Part shown: positions 26,467 through 33,214 of the stretch, in pieces
How positions within the stretch are numbered: position 1 is the first letter of the stretch
Layout: every line of letters starts with the position of its first letter
Assembly (NCBI GenBank): GCA_017745115.1
Contig: JAGIAA010000027.1
Span: 1 to 39,134 of the forward strand
Origin: Sphingobium sp.
GTDB taxonomy: Bacteria > Pseudomonadota > Alphaproteobacteria > Sphingomonadales > Sphingomonadaceae
DNA: 39,134 bases
Reading direction: 5' to 3'
The notes under the pieces: model-generated
The model's input: only the letters and a program-made list of their open reading frames with translations
Told to the model about the DNA's origin: nothing
Database searches by the model: none
Position numbers and translations under genes: made by a program

Positions 26467-27543
26467 ATGAGCGAAGCCAAAGGCACCCGCCGGCAGCGCA
26501 ACGCGCCGACGATCAGCGACGTGGCGGCGCGCGCCGGCGTCTCGCCGATGACAGTGAGCCGCGTCATCAATGGCGAATCCAATGTCCGGGCCGAGACACG
26601 CAAGCGCGTGGAAGCAGCCATCAGCGCGCTCGACTATTCGCCGAGCAGCGCGGCGCGGACGCTCGCCGGGGGCGAGGAAATCCGCATCGGCCTGCTCCAC
26701 TCCAACCCGAGCTTCAACTATCTGAGCCAGCTGCTCGTCGGCAGCCTCGACCAGGCCAGCCGCCTCAACGTGCAGCTGATCGTCGAGAAGTGCGACGATG
26801 AGGCCGAGGAAGCGAGCGCTGTCGACCATCTGATCCGCGCGCGCCTGGATGGTATCATCCTGACGCCGCCGCTCTCCGAATCCCTGCCGGTGCTCGAAGC
26901 GATCCACCAGCGCAACATCCCGGTGGTCGCGGTGGCGACGGGCCGCGCGCCCGACTGGGCGCTGTCCGTCAGCATCAACGACCATGCCGCCGCCTATGAG
27001 ATGACGAAGCATCTCGCCGCGCTCGGTCACACACGCATCGGCTTCATCAAGGGCAACCCCCGCCAGACGGCGAGCCAGGAGCGGCTGCAGGGCTACAAGG
27101 ATGCGTTGAAGGATGCGGGGCTTGCCGACGCACCCGAGCTGATCGCACCCGGCCTCTTCACGTACCGCTCCGGTCTCGACGCTGCCGAGCAGCTGCTCGA
27201 GCTCGACAATCCGCCCTCGGCGATCTTTGCATCCAATGACGACATGGCGGCCGCTACCGTCGCCATCGCTCACCGGCGCGGGCTCGATGTGCCGAGCGAC
27301 CTGACCGTCTGCGGCTTCGACGACACGGCCCTGGCCACCACGATCTGGCCGGAACTGACCACGATCCGCCAGCCGGTGTTCGAGATGTCACGTTCCGCCG
27401 TCGATCTGCTGGTGCGAGAGGTTCGTGCGCGCAATGCCAGCGGCAAGGCGATGAACCATCCGCACGTGATGGTCGACTACACGCTGATCCGCCGCCAATC
27501 CGATGCCGCGCCGAGGCGACGCCCGAGTGCGCAGAGACGATAA
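26467..27543 (+). CDS. LacI family transcriptional regulator
   Basis: From ATG 26467 (GAGGGA at 26455-26460) the protein has 358 residues; an in-frame GTG at 26449 is less well placed. The N-terminal helix-turn-helix is TISDVAARAGVSPMTVSRVI, with hinge helix SSAARTLAGG. A periplasmic-binding-like sugar domain follows (IGLLHSNPSFNYL, DGIILTPPLS, HTRIGFIKGNP, AIFASNDDMAAATV, VCGFDDTALATTIWPELTTI). It lies 76 bases after aguA. It is the only LacI-type protein in the window, while three LacI-like palindromes precede xylan, xylose and glucuronate genes, so it is the best candidate for binding them. The inducer is unknown and could be xylose, a xylobiose/aldouronate or a pathway acid. A degenerate half-match (GTAACCGCTGGTG) just upstream may hint at self-control. 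Confidence 0.93.
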   Translation: MSEAKGTRRQRNAPTISDVAARAGVSPMTVSRVINGESNVRAETRKRVEAAISALDYSPSSAARTLAGGEEIRIGLLHSNPSFNYLSQLLVGSLDQASRLNVQLIVEKCDDEAEEASAVDHLIRARLDGIILTPPLSESLPVLEAIHQRNIPVVAVATGRAPDWALSVSINDHAAAYEMTKHLAALGHTRIGFIKGNPRQTASQERLQGYKDALKDAGLADAPELIAPGLFTYRSGLDAAEQLLELDNPPSAIFASNDDMAAATVAIAHRRGLDVPSDLTVCGFDDTALATTIWPELTTIRQPVFEMSRSAVDLLVREVRARNASGKAMNHPHVMVDYTLIRRQSDAAPRRRPSAQRR

Positions 27544-27546
27544 GCA

Positions 27547-27583
27547 AAGGGCTCGAAACCGGTGACGTTTTCGAGCCCTTTTC
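27547..27583. terminator. Rho-independent terminator after the LacI gene
   Basis: AAGGGCTCGAAA (27547-27558) and TTTCGAGCCCTT (27569-27580) form a perfect 12-bp stem with a 10-base loop. A T-run with one C interruption follows, four bases after the regulator stop. With A-rich flanks on the left it may also act on transcripts arriving from the minus-strand transporter gene. Confidence 0.87.
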
Positions 27584-27605
27584 TCATAGGTTTTGGAAAA
27601 CTTTT

Positions 27606-27623
27606 ACTTATTTTTCAATAAGT
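27606..27623. repeat. AT-rich inverted repeat between convergent genes
   Basis: ACTTATT, a four-base loop and AATAAGT form a small palindrome in a short AT-rich patch (about 27585-27640). The patch stands out in this GC-rich window. It lies between the LacI terminator and the end of the transporter gene. No function can be assigned. Confidence 0.55.
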
Positions 27624-27683
27624 TGATTTGAACAACGGTGGCCCGTGTTTGTTGAGGCCGAGTCACTCCAAAAAAGCCGCCGT

Positions 27684-29096
27684 TCAGCCCTCCATCTGCT
27701 CCAGTTCGCGGCCGCGCGTTTCCTTGACCAGGGCGCGGACGAAGAAGAACGAAACGAAGGCGCTCGCGGCATAGAAGCCGTAGGTGACCGGCAAGCCGAC
27801 GTTCGCGGAGAGCCACGGGAACGAGACCGAGATCGCGAAGTTCGCGATCCACTGCGCGAAGCCCGAAACGGCGAGGCCCGAGCCGCGGATCTGGTTGGGG
27901 AACATTTCGCCGAGCATCACCCACATGATCGGACCCCAGCTCAGGTTGAACAGGGCCGAGTAAGCGAGCGCGCTGATGAAGGCGATCTTGCCGACGCCGG
28001 GTGCGAGCTGAAGGCTGCCGCCTTCGAGAACGCCGGTCGAGAAGGACCAGGCCATCAGTCCCAGCGTCACGGCCATGCCGAGCGAGCCGATGAGCAGCAG
28101 CGGCTTGCGGCCGATCTTGTCGACCGTGAAGATCGTCAGGACGCACGCAGCGATCGACACCAGGCCGGAGATGACGTTGGTCGCGAGTGCATCGCTTTCG
28201 CTGAAGCCGACCGACTGCCAGAGCACCGAACCGTAATAGAAGACGATGTTGATGCCGACGAACTGCTGGAAGACGGCAAGGCCGATGCCCGCCCAGACGA
28301 TCGGGCGAACCTTGCCGTTGACGACGAGGTCCGAGAGCTTGGGTTTGTGATGGTCCGCGGCGAGGCTGGCGCGAATCTCGGCGACTTTCGCGCGCGCCAC
28401 ATCCGCACCGAACAGGCGCGTCAGCACGGCCTCAGCCTGAGCGTCGTGGCCCTTCAGCACCAGATAGCGCGGGCTTTCGGGAATGATGAGCAGCGCCAGA
28501 AAATAGATGGCAGCGGGAATGACCTGCAGCCAGAACATCCAGCGCCAGGCCGGGTGACCACCCCAAAGCGGCGCCGTCGATCCGCCCGCGGCGCCGGCCA
28601 GCCAGTAGTTGGCGAGGAACGCGCCCGTGAGCCCGGTGATGATCATCACCTGCTGGATGCTGGAGAGGCGGCCGCGGATCTCGGCGGGTACGACCTCGCT
28701 GATGTACACGGGCGCGAGCACACTCGCCGCGCCGACGCCCAGGCCGCCGATGATGCGGGCGAGGATGAAGATGGCGGAGGTGCTTGCCGCGCCGGCGGCA
28801 AGCGCGCTGATGATGAAGAGCACGGCGGCGATCATCATGACCGCGCGGCGGCCAATGACATCCGCCAGGCGTCCGGCGATGAAGGCGCCGAATGCGCAGC
28901 CGATCAGGATGGCGCCGACATTGAGGCCGGTGCCGAGCGAGGAGAGGTCGAACGCGTGGTTCAGGCCGTCCTGCGTGCCGTTGATGACGCCCGAATCATA
29001 GCCGAACATGAAGCCGCCGATCGTGGCGACGGCCACGATGGCTGCGATGAAACCCATATTGATACGCGCCTGCTGGGCGCCTGCCGACGTAGCCAT
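27684..29096 (-). CDS. MFS sugar porter, probable D-xylose:proton symporter
   Basis: The 470-residue protein has 12 predicted membrane helices and the sugar porter signatures. These are GFMFGYDSGVINGTQ in helix 1, RLADVIGRRAVM after helix 2, PESPRYLVLKG at the end of the first half, QQFVGINIVFYYGSVLW in helix 7, and GPIMWVMLGEMFPNQIRG near helix 10. AGGAGAGG precedes the ATG. It is the last gene of the xylX-dehydrogenase-lactonase operon, 63 bases after the lactonase stop, which points to xylose as substrate. XylE, AraE and GalP homologues cannot be told apart on motifs alone. No xylose ABC transporter is present in the window. Confidence 0.92.
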   Translation of the reverse strand: MATSAGAQQARINMGFIAAIVAVATIGGFMFGYDSGVINGTQDGLNHAFDLSSLGTGLNVGAILIGCAFGAFIAGRLADVIGRRAVMMIAAVLFIISALAAGAASTSAIFILARIIGGLGVGAASVLAPVYISEVVPAEIRGRLSSIQQVMIITGLTGAFLANYWLAGAAGGSTAPLWGGHPAWRWMFWLQVIPAAIYFLALLIIPESPRYLVLKGHDAQAEAVLTRLFGADVARAKVAEIRASLAADHHKPKLSDLVVNGKVRPIVWAGIGLAVFQQFVGINIVFYYGSVLWQSVGFSESDALATNVISGLVSIAACVLTIFTVDKIGRKPLLLIGSLGMAVTLGLMAWSFSTGVLEGGSLQLAPGVGKIAFISALAYSALFNLSWGPIMWVMLGEMFPNQIRGSGLAVSGFAQWIANFAISVSFPWLSANVGLPVTYGFYAASAFVSFFFVRALVKETRGRELEQMEG

Positions 29097-29159
29097 GTCC
29101 CGTTCCTCTCCTGTCCCTTTTCGTCTTTTCTTGGTCTTGGGTCCGCTTGTGCGGCCGAT

Positions 29160-30035
29160 TTATTTGTTCAATCCCGTGAGCCGCGCGGGCGTTACGGGCA
29201 AGCCCGCGACCCCTGGGTCGAAGGCGAAGAGATTGCCCGCATCCGGCTGCTGCGCAAGCGCTGCCGCGTCGAGGCCCTTGCAGGCCGTCGTCGCATAAGC
29301 GGTTTTGAGGTCCGCGCCGCCGAAGCACATCTTGGTGACGTTGGCGGTCGGGAAGCGGATCGTCTTGATGAGCTTGCCTTTGGCATCGTAGCGGCGCACG
29401 CCCCAGCCGTCGTAGAGGCCGGTCCAGAGGCAGCCTTCGGCATCGACCACGGGCCCGTCGGGATAGCCGCCGCCCTCCTCGATCCACACGAACGGCTCGG
29501 GCTTGCCGAGCGAGCCGTCGTCATTGACCGCGATCTTGTAGATGATCCGGCCGATCGTGTCGGTGTGATAGAGGATGGTCGCATCGGCGTTGAGCGCCGG
29601 GCCATTGGTGATCGAGACGGGCGGCACGCCGGTGTCGGTGCACAGGCCGCCCATGCAGCGGAACAGATGACCGGTCGGCTTGCTCTCGCCATCGTCCATC
29701 GATCCGAACCACAGGCGACCCTTGCTGTCGGTGCAGGCGTCGTTGAGGCGGTTCCACGGACGGTCGGGCTCGGGCTTGTGGATGAGGCTGACGGCGCCGG
29801 TGGCGGGATCGAAGCGGTAGAGGCCATCCCTGAGGCCGACGATCATGCCGCCCCCCTCGGATGGCAGCACCCAGCCGACCTGGTCGGGCATGTCCCAGCT
29901 TTTATGCGCGCCGCTTGGGGGATCGAAACGGTGGACCTTGTGGCCCTTGATGTCGACAAACCATACGGCGTTGCCGCTCCAGAGGGCGCCTTCGCCCAGT
30001 GTTGCGCCGACTTTCAGGACCGATTGGACCGCCAT
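29160..30035 (-). CDS. xylC: Xylono-1,4-lactonase (SMP-30/gluconolactonase family)
   Basis: The protein has 291 residues if started at ATG 30035, which overlaps the dehydrogenase stop by one base (TGATG); ATG 30044 is also possible. SMP-30 beta-propeller features are LGEGALW with the metal-ligand Glu near the N-terminus, RLNDACTDSKGRLWFGSMDD with Asn and Asp ligands, ITNGPALNADATILYHTDT, and YPDGPVVDAEGCLWTGLYDG. The family hydrolyses sugar lactones. As it directly follows xylose dehydrogenase, xylonolactone to xylonate is the expected reaction, in the cytoplasm. No signal peptide is present. Confidence 0.92.
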   Translation of the reverse strand: MAVQSVLKVGATLGEGALWSGNAVWFVDIKGHKVHRFDPPSGAHKSWDMPDQVGWVLPSEGGGMIVGLRDGLYRFDPATGAVSLIHKPEPDRPWNRLNDACTDSKGRLWFGSMDDGESKPTGHLFRCMGGLCTDTGVPPVSITNGPALNADATILYHTDTIGRIIYKIAVNDDGSLGKPEPFVWIEEGGGYPDGPVVDAEGCLWTGLYDGWGVRRYDAKGKLIKTIRFPTANVTKMCFGGADLKTAYATTACKGLDAAALAQQPDAGNLFAFDPGVAGLPVTPARLTGLNK

Positions 30036-30805
30036 CAGCGCCATCCCGCATCGATGAAATGACCGTGGCCGGTCATCATGCGTGCATCGTCCGACGCGAG
30101 GAACAGCGCGAGCGCTGCGACGTCGGAGGGCTGGATGCGCCCGTTGAGACATTGCGCGGCGACGATCTCGGCTTCGCCTTCTGGCGTATACCATTTCTCC
30201 TGGCGCGGCGTCTGGACGTTGCCAGGAATGATCGCATTGACGCGGATATTGTCGCGCCCCAACTCGCGGGCAAGGCTGCGCGTGAGCCCTTCGATTGCGG
30301 CCTTGGCGGTCTGGTAGAGGACGAGATCGGGCAGGCCGAGATGCCAGCTGATCGACCCGAAATTGACGATGGCGCCGCCGCCTGCCTTGCGCATCGACGG
30401 GATGGCCGCCTGTGCAGCGAAAAAGAGATGGCGTAGGTTCACCGCCATGCGCTCGTCCCAATAGTCCGGAGTCACCTCTTCGACCTTGTGGCGGTCGTCA
30501 TTGGCGGCGTTGTTGATGAGGATGTCGATGCCGCCCATCGCTTCAATCGCGCCCGCCATGTTGCGCTGGAGGGAACCGAGGTCCGTCAGGTTACAGGGCA
30601 GGAAGCGCGGCGTTTCGAAGCGCGCCGCAAGCGCTTCGCCAGCGTTCGTGTCGACGTCCAGGAATGTGACGTTCGCGCCCTGGGTGGCGAAGGCCTCGAC
30701 GAGCCCCGCGCCGATACCGGTCGCGCCGCCGGTGATGACCACGCGCTTGCCCGAGAGGCTGGGATAGACGGCGCGTTTCGCCGAAGGAGAGGCCATGCCG
30801 CTCAT
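30035..30805 (-). CDS. xdh: D-xylose 1-dehydrogenase (short-chain dehydrogenase, Caulobacter XylB type)
   Basis: The start ATG 30805 overlaps the xylX stop (ATGA), giving 256 residues. The enzyme oxidises D-xylose to xylonolactone with NAD+. The nucleotide motif is VITGGATGIGAG, the NNAANDDRHK segment follows, and the catalytic Ser/Tyr/Lys lie in NFGSISWHLGL and YQTAKAA. The C-terminal half (VPGNV-like IIPGNVQTPRQEKWYTPEGE and final DAGWR) is very close to Caulobacter XylB as I recall it. I avoid the symbol xylB here because the window also encodes the kinase of that name. It lies between the keto-deoxyxylonate dehydratase and the lactonase. Confidence 0.94.
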   Translation of the reverse strand: MSGMASPSAKRAVYPSLSGKRVVITGGATGIGAGLVEAFATQGANVTFLDVDTNAGEALAARFETPRFLPCNLTDLGSLQRNMAGAIEAMGGIDILINNAANDDRHKVEEVTPDYWDERMAVNLRHLFFAAQAAIPSMRKAGGGAIVNFGSISWHLGLPDLVLYQTAKAAIEGLTRSLARELGRDNIRVNAIIPGNVQTPRQEKWYTPEGEAEIVAAQCLNGRIQPSDVAALALFLASDDARMMTGHGHFIDAGWR

Positions 30806-31944
30806 GCGTTCACTTTCACGTTGAGAAGGCCCCGCCGGGCGAGATTGGCCATGAGACCGCCGATGCCGAGCGTCCAGGGCGCCGCATCGCGCGATGTGAC
30901 GACCCGATTGGTGAGGCGTCCGAGCCTGGGGCTCGCGATGGTGACGATATCGCCGACCTTGTGCGTAAAGCCGCGGCCGGGCTCGTCCCGGTCCTGGATC
31001 GGCGCAAAGAGCGTGCCGAGGAACAGGATGAAACCGTCCGGATATTGATGCTCGGAGAGCGACTGTTTGACCAGTTCGAGCGGATCGCGGCTGATCTCCG
31101 CCATGTTGGACGCGCCCTCGAGCGCATAATTGTCGCCCGCGCCGTCCACGCGCAGCGTGACGGCTGCCGAGCGGACATCGTCGATTGAAAAGCTGGCATC
31201 GAACAGGCGGACCAATGGTCCCAGCGAGCAAGACGCGTTGTTGTCCTTCGCCTTGCCGAGCAGCAGGGCTGAACGGCCCTCGAAATCGCGCAGGTTCACG
31301 TCATTACCGAGGGTGGCGCCGACTGTTTTGCCGCGGCTGTCCACCAGCAAGGCAATTTCGGGCTCGGGATTGTTCCAGTTGCTGTCCGAGCGCACGCCGA
31401 TGTCCGCGCCCGCGCCGACCGTCGAGAGGACGGGCGATTTGGTGAACACCTCGGCGTCGGGGCCGATCGCGACCTCCAGATATTGCGACCAGAGGCCGTC
31501 GTCGATGAGCGCGGACTTCAGCGCTGCCGCTTCGGCCGTACCCGGCACGACGGAGCGGATGGATCCACCGATCCGGGACTCCAGACGTCCGCGAATTTCC
31601 GCGGCGACGGTGTAATCGCCGCGTGCTCGCTCCTCGATCACGCGTTCGATCGCCGAGACGGCGAAGGTGACGCCGCAAGCCTTGATGCATTGCAGGTCGA
31701 CGGGACTCAGCAGCTGGACGGTCGCGGGATCGAAGGTGCCGAGCGAACGCCCGCCTGCGCCTGAAAAGTCGCCGGCCTCGACCAGCGCGGCGCAAGTCGG
31801 CGTGACGCGGGACATGTCGACGAGTTCGCCATGGCGGACTAAAACGGGACTCGGTCCTTCAGCGGTCTGAACGCGGCCGAGGAATGTCCCCGACTCCCAA
31901 TCGGCAGGCAAAATGGACCGATCCGTGGCCAAAACTGCCGGCAT
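30802..31944 (-). CDS. xylX: 2-keto-3-deoxy-D-xylonate dehydratase (fumarylacetoacetase fold)
   Basis: The 380-residue protein belongs to the FAH superfamily and is close to Caulobacter XylX. It dehydrates 2-keto-3-deoxyxylonate to 2-oxoglutarate semialdehyde. ACGVTFAVSAIERVIEERA, the metal-ligand region NWNNPEPEIALLVDS, and LGNDVNLRDFEGRSALLLGK with AKDNNASCSLGPLVRLFD are the recognisable blocks. It is the first gene of a four-gene operon (xylX, dehydrogenase, lactonase, transporter) and starts 46 bases from the operator at 31990. Together with XylD and the semialdehyde dehydrogenase elsewhere in the window it completes the Weimberg pathway. Confidence 0.92.
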   Translation of the reverse strand: MPAVLATDRSILPADWESGTFLGRVQTAEGPSPVLVRHGELVDMSRVTPTCAALVEAGDFSGAGGRSLGTFDPATVQLLSPVDLQCIKACGVTFAVSAIERVIEERARGDYTVAAEIRGRLESRIGGSIRSVVPGTAEAAALKSALIDDGLWSQYLEVAIGPDAEVFTKSPVLSTVGAGADIGVRSDSNWNNPEPEIALLVDSRGKTVGATLGNDVNLRDFEGRSALLLGKAKDNNASCSLGPLVRLFDASFSIDDVRSAAVTLRVDGAGDNYALEGASNMAEISRDPLELVKQSLSEHQYPDGFILFLGTLFAPIQDRDEPGRGFTHKVGDIVTIASPRLGRLTNRVVTSRDAAPWTLGIGGLMANLARRGLLNVKVNA

Positions 31945-31988
31945 CCCCCGCTGTCTCCCAAGTCACCCTCAAGCGCCGTGCTGCGCCT

Positions 31989-32017
31989 TTGATAGCGCTA
32001 CCAACACGAGATATGAG
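31989..32017 (+). promoter_or_regulatory. Shared operator and kdgK promoter between xylX and kdgK
   Basis: TGATAGCGCTACCA (31990-32003) is the third copy of the operator-like palindrome. On the plus strand a -35 TTGATA (31989-31994), a 17-base spacer and a -10 TATGAG (32012-32017) precede kdgK, so the palindrome overlaps the -35 and spacer. On the minus strand TTGACA at 32027-32022 could be a -35 for xylX, but no good -10 was found at the right distance. Confidence 0.68.
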
Positions 32018-32085
32018 AGGCTGTCAAGGGCGCGCGCGATGGTCTATCGCTTCGGCACGCCCTTGGATGGGTGAGGGGAGAGGTC

Positions 32086-33099
32086 ATGAGCGTGGGCGGT
32101 CCGGTTCTGTGTTTCGGGGAAATGCTGCTGCGCCTGTCGGCGCCCGGCAAGGGACATTTGCTCCAGGAGGCGCGCTTCGACGCACACGTCGGCGGGGCCG
32201 AAGCGAACGTCGCGGTCGCGCTGGCGCGGATCGGACATCCAAGCGCGCTTGTGACGACACTGCCCGATGATGCACTGGGCGATGCGGCCATCGAGGCGTT
32301 GCGCAGCGCCGGCGTCGATATATCCCGAATTCAACGCGGTAGCGGTCGGCTCGGGCTATATTATCTGACGCCGGGCGCTGCCCCGCGAGCCGCTTCGATC
32401 ATCTATGACCGGGTGGATAGCCTGTTCGCGAAGACGCCGGTCAATGCCTATGACTGGCCTGTGCTTCTGGACGGGATGCGTTGGCTGCATCTCTCCGGCA
32501 TCACGCCCGCCATCGCACCTGGATCGGCGACGCTCTCGCTGAGCGCCATTGCGGCGGCACGCGCCGCAGGCGTGCGTGTCTCCTTCGACGGCAATTTCCG
32601 CGGTTCGATGTGGGCGCGCTGGTGCGGCGATCCAGCGCCGATCCTGGACGGCCACGTCGCCGGTGCAGACCTGTTGTTCGGAAACCATCGCGATATCGGC
32701 CTGATATTGGGCCACCAATTCGATGGCGAGTCGCCGGACGGGCGGCGCGCAGCGGCCCTGGCCGCGTTCGAGAAATTTCCTGAGTTGAAGCATATTGCGT
32801 CAACCGTGCGCGTGACGCTCTCGCCTGATCATTGCCGAATGCGGGCAAGGATCGATACGCCGGAGTCGGTGTATGAGAGCGACGAGCTCGACATTCCGGG
32901 AATCGTCGACCGGATCGGCACAGGCGATGCGTATGCCGCCGGCGTGCTCGCCGGGCTTGATGACGGCATCGAGACGGCTGCCCGAATGGGTCTGCATCTT
33001 GCCGCGCTCAAGCATGCGACGCCGGGCGATCAGAGTCGCGCGAGCCGGCGCGATCTCGATGCTTTCGATCCGGATGCCGGTCTCGACGTACGTCGATAG
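32086..33099 (+). CDS. kdgK: 2-keto-3-deoxygluconate kinase (PfkB family)
   Basis: From ATG 32086, after GGGGAGAGG, the protein has 337 residues. It phosphorylates KDG to KDPG with ATP, the step after mannonate dehydratase. The N-terminal PfkB motif is VGGAEANVAVALARIG, the sugar-binding YYLTPG region follows, and the C-terminal anion hole/base motif is VDRIGTGDAYAAGVLAG (catalytic Asp in GTGDA). The gene diverges from xylX across a shared operator, so glucuronate and xylose catabolism seem to be induced together. KDPG aldolase, the next enzyme, is not in the window. Confidence 0.92.
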   Translation: MSVGGPVLCFGEMLLRLSAPGKGHLLQEARFDAHVGGAEANVAVALARIGHPSALVTTLPDDALGDAAIEALRSAGVDISRIQRGSGRLGLYYLTPGAAPRAASIIYDRVDSLFAKTPVNAYDWPVLLDGMRWLHLSGITPAIAPGSATLSLSAIAAARAAGVRVSFDGNFRGSMWARWCGDPAPILDGHVAGADLLFGNHRDIGLILGHQFDGESPDGRRAAALAAFEKFPELKHIASTVRVTLSPDHCRMRARIDTPESVYESDELDIPGIVDRIGTGDAYAAGVLAGLDDGIETAARMGLHLAALKHATPGDQSRASRRDLDAFDPDAGLDVRR

Positions 33100-33214
33100 A
33101 TAGACAGCCGTCAGCGCCGACCTTATGGCTGCGGCGGCCAAACAAAGCGGGATGAGAGAGATGCGTACGCAGAAGCTGCCGCTGCCCTTCCGCCTGTCCT
33201 AGAGGATCGATCCC

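Noticed and set aside
27645..30062. Long plus-strand frame (805 codons) opposite the transporter and lactonase
   Set aside because: The opposite strand encodes clear MFS and SMP-30 proteins, and this frame has no domain-like segment and no ribosome binding site.
30802..31944. Fumarylacetoacetase for aromatic amino acid breakdown
   Set aside because: It shares only the fold; specific blocks match XylX and the neighbours are xylose oxidation genes.
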